Source: Sphingobacteriales bacterium (lineage in GTDB: Bacteria > Bacteroidota > Bacteroidia > Chitinophagales > Saprospiraceae). Taken from it: a stretch of 37,371 bases of DNA. How positions within the stretch are numbered: the first letter of the stretch is position 1; each line of letters begins with the position of its first letter. The translations under genes were made by a program, and so were the position numbers. A model generated the notes under the pieces. That model did not search any database. It saw only the letters and a program-made list of their open reading frames with translations, and had not been told where the DNA came from. The stretch lies in NCBI GenBank assembly GCA_900299495.1, contig OMKD01000273.1:1-37371 (forward strand), read 5' to 3'. Positions 8,913-16,580 of this stretch are shown here, piece by piece.

Positions 8913-11900
8913 ATGAATGTAAAGCTTATCTCAGCAGGAGCTGGTTCAGGTAAGACCTATCGCTTAACAGAGGAGATTGTTCAGAAACTGAAGGAAGGCA
9001 TACCTCCCTCAGGGATTTTGGCAACTACTTTTACCAAAAAGGCAGCTGCAGAATTAAGGGAACGGGTTAGACAACGTTTAATCAAAGAAGGCCTGTTTGA
9101 TGCGGCAGAAGAAGTATCCAATGCGTTGATCGGGACGGTAAATGGATTAGGTACTAAATTGCTACAGCGATTTAGTTTTGAAGCAGGTTTATCTCCTAAT
9201 GTCCAGGTTATGGATGATTCTGAAATAGATATCTACTTCAGGTTAGCCCTTGCTCGAATTCTAGATCCTGAACGCGTGGAACAAATACAAGACCTGGCAA
9301 GCCGTCTAGGTTTGATGCCGGATGGTGGACGCTATAGTGGTAATGACTGGAGAAAGGATTTGAGTGTTATTTGTAATTATGCCAGAACCAATAATTTCAA
9401 AGCTCCAGAATTAGCAAACTCACTTGAGCTTTCCATAAAAACATTAGAGGATCTGTTTGAGGAAACAGTTTCAATAGATCATGCTAATCAAATATCCAAG
9501 CTAAAGCGGCTGATGGATTTTGTATTGGATGAGGTTGATCTTGATACGGACACAACTAAAACCACCTCAAACGCGATAGAGAAACTCAAAAAGTATAAAC
9601 GAAGCATAGATAATGGACAAACCTTAAAATGGTCCGATTGGTTGGGTATTGCTAAAATTAAACCAGCAAAAAAGTCAATAGACCTGTTCATAGATTTACA
9701 AGAATTTGCTCAGGATCATATCAAGTTCGAAGGATTTCAGTTCGACATAAAAACCTATGTCAAGCAATTATTCGAAATCACTCGAGAGGCCATAGAGGAG
9801 TTTGATGATTACAAAAAGAACAGAGGACTGATTGATTATATTGATATGGAAGCCATGCTGGATACTTTGCTTCAGCGATCAGATATTCAGGAAATATTAA
9901 GTGATGAACTTCGATTGGTTATTGTGGATGAGTTTCAGGACACGAGTCCCCTTCAGTTAAAGTTGTTTTTAAAACTGGATGAGCTAGCAGGAGATTCTAT
10001 CTGGGTAGGAGATCCTAAGCAGTCTATTTACGGTTTTAGAGGTGCAGATCCAATTCTAATGGCTTCTATATTGGAGGAGATTCTAATTGCTCCAGAGGAT
10101 ATTCAAAAGTTTTCTTATCGATCTAGAAAGGATCTTGTGAATTTCTCCAATTGTATATTCACTAGAGCCTTCTCAGATTTGCCAGAAGAACAGGTGGCCT
10201 TAATTGCTAAGCGCAGACCTGATGCAGTGCTGGAAGATCATAGAGAATCAAACAGTATGGCTAAGGCTGTACATAATTGGCATTTCCCTAAAGTGGAAGA
10301 CCAAAACAGGTTATCTGTATCAGCTTATGCAAGGCAAATCAGTGAAAAAATTGTAGATCTTCTACACAATCCACCGATTATTCATTGTAGAAAAACAGGT
10401 TCCTTTAGGCCTTTAACGCCCGGAGATATTGGTATCCTTTGCCGAACGAATAAATCCTGTCTCGAATTTTCTAAAGTGTTTCCGGAATTTGGCCTAAAAG
10501 CATCCATAGCAAAGGCAGGTTTGATGGATACTCGGGAAGTTAGACTTATTACAGCCTGTCTATATCATTTGATGGATCAGAATGATTCACTCTCTACAGC
10601 TGAGCTATTAGTTCTGCGGGGAGCTATGAACCTCAAAGAGGTATTGGATAGTAGGGCGGAGTATGTGTTGGCTGGAAAAGTTGATTACCGGGAACAATGG
10701 ATGGAAACTGATCGGTGGATTCAAATTTTGAAGAGCGTTGAAAGTCATAGTGCTGAGCTTTCCATTACGGAATTACTGGACTTGATTATGGAAGAGTTGC
10801 CCATTCGAGAAACGGTGATGGCTATGGAAAATCCAGCACTCCGAATGGCGAATTTGGATCAATTATTTATGTATGCACGTCAGTTTGAAGGTTCTTTTGC
10901 CCGTTTAGGTAAGGCTGCTACTATTGATGGATTTTTACTTTTCATGCAAGATTTGAATTTTTCCGAAAAGGACAATCAAGCTGCGACTGAGGATTCTGAT
11001 GCGATTCATTTATTAACCTATCATAGAAGTAAAGGCTTAGAGTATCCTTTCGTTATTTTATTCAATCTGAATGAGGTCAGAACCCCAAGTCCATTTGGGA
11101 TTAGTGTGCAACAAGGGGCTGAAAAACTTGATTTTCGGGATGTGCTTGCTGAACGTTGGATTCGTTTTATTCCAAATCCTTATGGTATAGGATATAAAAA
11201 TTCAGCCTTATTCAATAAGCTAAAGGAAACTCCTATCATGGAGCAGGCTATTCATAAAGAAAAAACAGAGAGTGCTCGTTTATTATATGTAGGTATTACC
11301 AGAGCTCGGGATTACATGGCTATACCAAGTTCAGAATATAAGAAATCCTTGCAATGGCTTAACCAGACTTTTTCAGAAAAAGCTGATCCGGAAGAAGAGT
11401 TCTTATCAGCAATCGTATCCAGTCCTATGGAGTGGAAAACAGAACCAATAGTTATTCTCAAAGAAGAAGTTGAGAAAGAGCAGCTTGATTTAGAATCGTT
11501 TTCTCCTAAGGTGAGTGAAATAAAGGTATACGCCAAAGAAAAGCATAAGCTGAATCTAAAAAAGGAATTGATTAAACTTAAAGACTTACCCGTAGATGAA
11601 ACTATGCTATTAGATGAATCTGCTTTCATACCTATTCATAGTTTAAATGTGGTGCCAGTCATTGAGCAGAAGGCCTATTATAAAGTGCTTGTTCGATTGA
11701 CCAAGTACAGATTGGTTTCAGAATCCGTTCCGGACAAACTTAACGAGTATGTTCGCGCTATAGAACCTGAGTTTAATGAAGAGCAAATAGATGGGCTAAT
11801 CAGAACTTCTGAGGCCCTTAGTAAGGTTCTTATTAGTAATGGAAGCATATTTATTGATTATCCTTTTCAGTTCAAAGAGCAGGAGCAAATCGTGGCCTTT

Positions 11901-12101
11901 GATGTTGATGTCCTAATAGAGGATGATGGTAGGAAGGAGGTTGTTCTGTTCATGGTGCCAGGTATGAATCCTAAAAGCCACAGAGAGCAAATAAAATTGA
12001 TCTCTTCGAAGTTAAAATTGCTGAAACAATCATCCTATTCAGTCTCTGTATTGAATGTGGCAACGCTGGGAATTTTGAAATACGAGGATATTTCTTTTTA
12101 A
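8913..12101 (+). CDS. UvrD/Rep superfamily 1 helicase, AddA/RecB-like
   Basis: 1062 aa; SAGAGSGKTYRL, TTFTKKAAAELRERV, VIVDEFQDTSPLQL, WVGDPKQSIYGFRGAD, LLTYHRSKGLEYPFVILFN, LLYVGITRARDYM. C-terminal nuclease region appears divergent (see findings). Confidence 0.92.
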   Translation: MNVKLISAGAGSGKTYRLTEEIVQKLKEGIPPSGILATTFTKKAAAELRERVRQRLIKEGLFDAAEEVSNALIGTVNGLGTKLLQRFSFEAGLSPNVQVMDDSEIDIYFRLALARILDPERVEQIQDLASRLGLMPDGGRYSGNDWRKDLSVICNYARTNNFKAPELANSLELSIKTLEDLFEETVSIDHANQISKLKRLMDFVLDEVDLDTDTTKTTSNAIEKLKKYKRSIDNGQTLKWSDWLGIAKIKPAKKSIDLFIDLQEFAQDHIKFEGFQFDIKTYVKQLFEITREAIEEFDDYKKNRGLIDYIDMEAMLDTLLQRSDIQEILSDELRLVIVDEFQDTSPLQLKLFLKLDELAGDSIWVGDPKQSIYGFRGADPILMASILEEILIAPEDIQKFSYRSRKDLVNFSNCIFTRAFSDLPEEQVALIAKRRPDAVLEDHRESNSMAKAVHNWHFPKVEDQNRLSVSAYARQISEKIVDLLHNPPIIHCRKTGSFRPLTPGDIGILCRTNKSCLEFSKVFPEFGLKASIAKAGLMDTREVRLITACLYHLMDQNDSLSTAELLVLRGAMNLKEVLDSRAEYVLAGKVDYREQWMETDRWIQILKSVESHSAELSITELLDLIMEELPIRETVMAMENPALRMANLDQLFMYARQFEGSFARLGKAATIDGFLLFMQDLNFSEKDNQAATEDSDAIHLLTYHRSKGLEYPFVILFNLNEVRTPSPFGISVQQGAEKLDFRDVLAERWIRFIPNPYGIGYKNSALFNKLKETPIMEQAIHKEKTESARLLYVGITRARDYMAIPSSEYKKSLQWLNQTFSEKADPEEEFLSAIVSSPMEWKTEPIVILKEEVEKEQLDLESFSPKVSEIKVYAKEKHKLNLKKELIKLKDLPVDETMLLDESAFIPIHSLNVVPVIEQKAYYKVLVRLTKYRLVSESVPDKLNEYVRAIEPEFNEEQIDGLIRTSEALSKVLISNGSIFIDYPFQFKEQEQIVAFDVDVLIEDDGRKEVVLFMVPGMNPKSHREQIKLISSKLKLLKQSSYSVSVLNVATLGILKYEDISF

Positions 12102-12157
12102 ATTTCCGAACAAAACATACATTTATCAAATAATTGAAAAAACTAAATATATAGAAA

Positions 12158-12715
12158 ATGGCGAAGAAAGATATTTTATTGATCGGTATCATTGTTGTGG
12201 TTTTGGCCGCACTTACTTATTTGATCTATGATCAGGTATTCAGTGATAAGGATGCCACAAATGAAGTAGTTTCTAATACTTTGGAAGATACCTATGAAGA
12301 AGATTCTGAAGATATGTACGATTATGACGAGCCGAATGAATCGGAAGACGAGAGTGACTTTGAAGATGAGGATATGACTGCAGATGATCTTATTGCCGAT
12401 GCTATTGATACAGATGAGTCAGAGGTTGTAGAGCCTGAAGATTATGAAGAAGATACTTTTGACAGTGATTTAGCCTCTTCAGGAGGAAAGTATATGGTAA
12501 TGGCTGGACAGTTCCGTCAAATGAAATGGGCTGAAGAACAGCAAAGACTAATGGTGAAAAAAGGGTACACTAAATCAAAAATCGAAATTTTTGATAAAGG
12601 AGCCTGGGCCAATGTACTTGTTGATCGCTTTGACAATTCCGCAGAGGCAGAAGCCTTAGTGGCAGAGTTAACCGATAAAGGAGTGGAAGCAACTATTATC
12701 GTTAAAAAGAACTAA
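12158..12715 (+). CDS. SPOR-domain-like membrane-anchored protein with acidic linker
   Basis: 185 aa; TM segment ILLIGIIVVVLAALTYLIYD, long D/E-rich linker, C-terminal KYMVMAGQFRQMKWAEEQQRLMVKKGYTKSKIEIFDKGAWANVLVDRFDNSAEAEALVAELTDKGVEATIIVK typical of SPOR. Confidence 0.82.
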   Translation: MAKKDILLIGIIVVVLAALTYLIYDQVFSDKDATNEVVSNTLEDTYEEDSEDMYDYDEPNESEDESDFEDEDMTADDLIADAIDTDESEVVEPEDYEEDTFDSDLASSGGKYMVMAGQFRQMKWAEEQQRLMVKKGYTKSKIEIFDKGAWANVLVDRFDNSAEAEALVAELTDKGVEATIIVKKN

Positions 12716-12720
12716 AAAAA

Positions 12721-12753
12721 GCCCCTTGAGATAATTCTCAAGGGGCTTTTTTT
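12721..12753. terminator. Bidirectional intrinsic terminator
   Basis: GCCCCTTGAG-ATAATT-CTCAAGGGGC (10-bp perfect stem) flanked by A and T tracts. Confidence 0.92.
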
Positions 12754-13045
12754 ACATATCCTGCCAAGCAAGTACTCCACCAGTCAGGTTTTTAACATCG
12801 CTGAATCCAGCTTGAAGCATCAGGTGCTGAGCCATAGCAGATCGCTTACCTGATCGACAATGAACGATTACTTCTTTTCTTTTGATGTCCTCAAGATCAC
12901 CAAGTGCGCCCATGATTTCACCTAGAGGAATAAGTTTTCCTCCTATATTGAATTCATCATATTCATGTTTCTCTCTAACGTCTATCAGGACAAAATCTTC
13001 TTTATTGTCCATCTTCGCCTTAAGGTCTTGTACTGAAATTTCCAT
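12752..13045 (-). CDS. Rhodanese-like domain protein
   Basis: 97 aa; LIDVREKHEYDEFNI, VHCRSGKRSAMAQHLML, LTGGVLAWQD. Confidence 0.93.
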   Translation of the reverse strand: MEISVQDLKAKMDNKEDFVLIDVREKHEYDEFNIGGKLIPLGEIMGALGDLEDIKRKEVIVHCRSGKRSAMAQHLMLQAGFSDVKNLTGGVLAWQDM

Positions 13046-13046
13046 A

Positions 13047-15521
13047 TTATTTGATTATTACGAATTTAGTTTTTGCATAGCTAATACCCTTATCATCTTC
13101 CACATTAAGAAAATACATGCCTTGCGGTAGCTCTTCTAAATTGATTTGGTGCTGTAAGTCTAAAATTTTGACTTGATTACCCAATTGGTCGAATATCCTG
13201 CATAATGAATTAGCTAGAACATTGTCCATGTCAAAGTTTAAAAAGCCTGTTGTAGGATTCGGATAAACATTTAGTTCATAAGTGACATCTTCCTCACGCG
13301 TACTTGTTGGTATAATATCTTCATTTCCTACAAGTGCACGAATCATAGGACTTCCTTGAATTATTCCTTCTTGATTAACCCAGTCACCCCAAATGTTTGC
13401 ATATATTTTGGAGGAGACATCACGATTGATGTCCAAGCCAACTGGTATACCAAAATTGGTTGAACTCAATTGTTGAAAACCTATGTAGAACTTCTGGCCT
13501 GCCTCCAAAGGAATTCCAGCTTCCTGGCCAAAGATATCCTTTAACAGATAGGTGGTAAAGCCTTGTAAGGTATCGAAATAACTGTCTGCATATATAGGAC
13601 TAATGAACTCCAAACTTTGGGTTGGTTCATTTGACAGTTCGTCCAGGTATATGTGAATAGAAAATAATTGATTCTCTATGTTTCCATTGATATGTGGAAA
13701 ATGGAATTGTACAGCCTTCAGTGTGTCCTCTATCTTAGACTCAAACTCCAAAGCAAAGGAAGGATTGTCAGTCTGTGGATTTTCAAGATATATCTGTCTT
13801 TCGGCAGTACCATCATCGTAAGCAAAATAGTTGTCGAAACGATGGATTCTGCTCACCTCGTCATTTTCTGTTATCTCATTTTGCAGGTTGAAGGTGTATG
13901 TTAATTCTAGTTCTGCCTTGTCGAGATTTGAAAATTGACTATTAATCGTATTAATAACATTTGATACCCTATCCACGGATAATTCCTGATAAAAGAAAGA
14001 AAATATCCCAGGTTCAACATTAACCGCGTCAATTACATTAAGGTTTAGAGGGATGCTTGTCCCAGTAGTTCTCTCTGTAAGTAATATATCTGAATCATTT
14101 GCCGGATTTTGAGGGATTTCATAATGATTAAAAAATACGGACTCCAGTTCCTGAACTACAATTTGCTGATTGATATCCGCAAGAAAATGCTTCCAGGGCA
14201 TATGCTCATATTCTAATATTAATGAATTTGGAATATCCACAAAAGCTACATCATCAAAAACACTGTTGAATGCTTCTGAGGCAGCTAATCTTACGTAATC
14301 AATATGCCAAAGATCATAAACCCCTGCAGGACTTACCTCATTGACGAATCTGAATTGGAAGCCATCGTATCTAAAATCTTCCGGAACATTTAGGCTTTGA
14401 AATTCAAATGGAGGAGAGATGCCAATAGGTGTATTTGAATCAAATCCACCACGAACCCATTGGGTTACCCAATTGCCATTTTGTTCTTTGAACTGAACTC
14501 TTAAACTATCTTGTTCATTCGGGTAAAGTCCATTCCCTTTTCTGGTATAAAAGAATCTTAGACTTACATCCTGATTGTTTAATCCTGCCAGATTCAACCC
14601 TCTTGAGGTCAAATAATCCGCTTCCCCTGATTCCAAATAAGGCGCACCTGTATGGTCCAAACCATCCAATGTTACCATTCCAACAGAAGGAGGATTCTCT
14701 GCCATGGTATTATTAACAAATCCGTCCTTTGTTAACCATCTACCAGAAGAGGTGTAAGGTTGATTACTATCTGAAAAATCATCAAAAAAAGGAATATCTA
14801 TATTGTATGATTGTACTTCCAACGGTACTTTGTAATAATCACAGACCGCAAATTCATCACATAATATTGCACAAATCGTATCTGTTCCTGCACCCAAACC
14901 AGCTGTGTATTTGAAACAAGAGGTAGGTTCATCATAGGTCATCCAGGCATTGCTTGCTAATTCATTATTGTATGAATTATCCGGGCAACTATAAAAAATA
15001 TTGCAGCTAAGTGATCCAGGTAAAAGATCACTGTCCAAACAAATATTTTCTATCGTTTCTTCTTCATTGATACTTATGCTGTTTAGAATGTGCGTTTGAC
15101 TTTCTCTTTGCGTCACAAAAGTATATTCGATTGTGGCGCAGTCTCCTTGATCTGGACAATACTCTACGCATACTTGCTCTAAAAATCCATCAAAGTCTCC
15201 TGCTTCATAGATTAGAAAATCTCCCTCAAAACTAACACCACCCTGTGCCTGAATTCCATCACAGTCTACAATTGTGAATACAGGATTTACAGAATATCCT
15301 ATTCCAGCGGTATCGATCTTAATATCTACCGTTTCGTTTTTTAGTAAATAGTTATAGTTGCCATATAGATTTGGGCAATTCATCATGCTAACCTGTAGCG
15401 CTTCATTTTGAACAGAACCATTGTACAAAGCAGGATTACTTTGCAGCGGAGCTTCCACAAGTTGTGCAGCCATAACAAAAGGAAGAAAACCAAGAAATAG
15501 GGTGTATATAGATTTCCACAT
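13047..15521 (-). CDS. Secreted surface protein with T9SS type A C-terminal sorting domain
   Basis: 824 aa; signal peptide; C-terminus LNVYPNPTTGFLNFDMD...LEELPQGMYFLNVEDDKGISYAKTKFVIIK. Confidence 0.85.
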   Translation of the reverse strand: MWKSIYTLFLGFLPFVMAAQLVEAPLQSNPALYNGSVQNEALQVSMMNCPNLYGNYNYLLKNETVDIKIDTAGIGYSVNPVFTIVDCDGIQAQGGVSFEGDFLIYEAGDFDGFLEQVCVEYCPDQGDCATIEYTFVTQRESQTHILNSISINEEETIENICLDSDLLPGSLSCNIFYSCPDNSYNNELASNAWMTYDEPTSCFKYTAGLGAGTDTICAILCDEFAVCDYYKVPLEVQSYNIDIPFFDDFSDSNQPYTSSGRWLTKDGFVNNTMAENPPSVGMVTLDGLDHTGAPYLESGEADYLTSRGLNLAGLNNQDVSLRFFYTRKGNGLYPNEQDSLRVQFKEQNGNWVTQWVRGGFDSNTPIGISPPFEFQSLNVPEDFRYDGFQFRFVNEVSPAGVYDLWHIDYVRLAASEAFNSVFDDVAFVDIPNSLILEYEHMPWKHFLADINQQIVVQELESVFFNHYEIPQNPANDSDILLTERTTGTSIPLNLNVIDAVNVEPGIFSFFYQELSVDRVSNVINTINSQFSNLDKAELELTYTFNLQNEITENDEVSRIHRFDNYFAYDDGTAERQIYLENPQTDNPSFALEFESKIEDTLKAVQFHFPHINGNIENQLFSIHIYLDELSNEPTQSLEFISPIYADSYFDTLQGFTTYLLKDIFGQEAGIPLEAGQKFYIGFQQLSSTNFGIPVGLDINRDVSSKIYANIWGDWVNQEGIIQGSPMIRALVGNEDIIPTSTREEDVTYELNVYPNPTTGFLNFDMDNVLANSLCRIFDQLGNQVKILDLQHQINLEELPQGMYFLNVEDDKGISYAKTKFVIIK

Positions 15522-15615
15522 AAGGTATATATTTGAATCGCCGAATAAACGAGCAACTTTTCAAATTGTTGCTGATTAACAGTATAATCTTAACAAGGTT
15601 TATTCATATAAAGTG

Positions 15616-15646
15616 CAAAAGTAGTCATTAATTCAATAAGCCCCAA
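15616..15646 (-). promoter_or_regulatory. Putative Bacteroidota sigma-A promoter (TTG-N20-TACTTTTG) for the 13047-15521 gene
   Basis: Reverse strand: TTG at 15646-15644, 20-nt spacer, TACTTTTG at 15623-15616, matching the TTG-N~19-21-TAnnTTTG consensus; about 95 nt upstream of the start codon. Confidence 0.5.
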
Positions 15647-15673
15647 TAGTTAAGATTATTGGGGCTTATTGAA
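15632..15673. terminator. 17-bp perfect inverted repeat, terminator-like hairpin just after the PASTA gene stop
   Basis: TTCAATAAGCCCCAATA-GTTAAGAT-TATTGGGGCTTATTGAA, starting 8 nt beyond the 15681 gene end; lacks a clean poly-U tail on the minus transcript. Confidence 0.65.
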
Positions 15674-15680
15674 AAACTAT

Positions 15681-16580
15681 TTAGAACTGATTTTCATCTT
15701 CATCTGATACATCTAGATCGTCAGAACCGCAGGCCATGGGTTTTTCCAGCGTCAGATAAATCTTTACATAATCACCGGATATAAGATTTGTTCCAGGATC
15801 GGGTGTCTGTTTGTAGATATATGCTTCTTCCAGGTCAATAACACTGGAATCTTCTATTGCATCAAAATTTAATTGACTGGATTCCAATAGGAATTTTGCA
15901 GTGGATAATTTAAGGCAGACAAGCTCTGGAACGGTTCTTTGTGCAATTACCTGTTTGGTAATAACTAAATCCAGTTTTTCCCCCTTCTCCACAAAGTATC
16001 CTTCTTTTAGCATCTCTTCCTCGATCTTTCTACCCTTATGATACATGTAGAGTATTGTTCCTTTTGCTTGCTTAGTATCTATGATCTCTTCCTTGATTTC
16101 AGAATTGATGCCTCTAACCTCCAATATTCTTTTGTACGATTCATACATATACGCAGCATCTCTGAATAAAGGCACCTCTACTTTTGGTGGAGTGTTAGAA
16201 CTAACGGTCAAATAGACTGTACGACCTTCTTTGATTTTAGCACCCGGACTCGGATTCTGAGAAAGAACTACTCCCGCTTTGATATCTTCTTTCCAAAGTG
16301 AATCAAATACAACAACCTTATAGTCCCCCTTTCGAGCAATCTTTTTTACTTGTTTTAACGGCAATCGTTGAAGATTATCCAAATAGATAGACTCTCCATG
16401 TTGTGTGTACATATTTAAACCAATGATCACTACGAATACAAAGCTTAAAATAGCCACAAGCATTAGTCCAAGATTTTTTAGGACCATTGGAGTTGTCAAA
16501 AAGATCTTTAGATTATTTGGTGCTGCTTTTAATGAAGGCAGAAATGTATTAGTCCACCATTGTTTTACTCGCTCTTGCAT
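15681..16580 (-). CDS. PASTA-domain membrane protein (about three PASTA domains, no kinase domain)
   Basis: ORF 15681-16631; MQERVKQWW at 16580 is a plausible start. TM LGLMLVAILSFVFVVIIGLNMY, then PASTA-like units (VVLSQNPSPGAKIKEGRTVYLTVS; GTILYMYHKGRKIEEEMLKEGYFVEKGEKLDLVIT; VPELVCLKLSTAKFLLESSQLNFDAI...YKQTPDPGTNLISGDYVKIYLT). Confidence 0.88.
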   Translation of the reverse strand: MQERVKQWWTNTFLPSLKAAPNNLKIFLTTPMVLKNLGLMLVAILSFVFVVIIGLNMYTQHGESIYLDNLQRLPLKQVKKIARKGDYKVVVFDSLWKEDIKAGVVLSQNPSPGAKIKEGRTVYLTVSSNTPPKVEVPLFRDAAYMYESYKRILEVRGINSEIKEEIIDTKQAKGTILYMYHKGRKIEEEMLKEGYFVEKGEKLDLVITKQVIAQRTVPELVCLKLSTAKFLLESSQLNFDAIEDSSVIDLEEAYIYKQTPDPGTNLISGDYVKIYLTLEKPMACGSDDLDVSDEDENQF

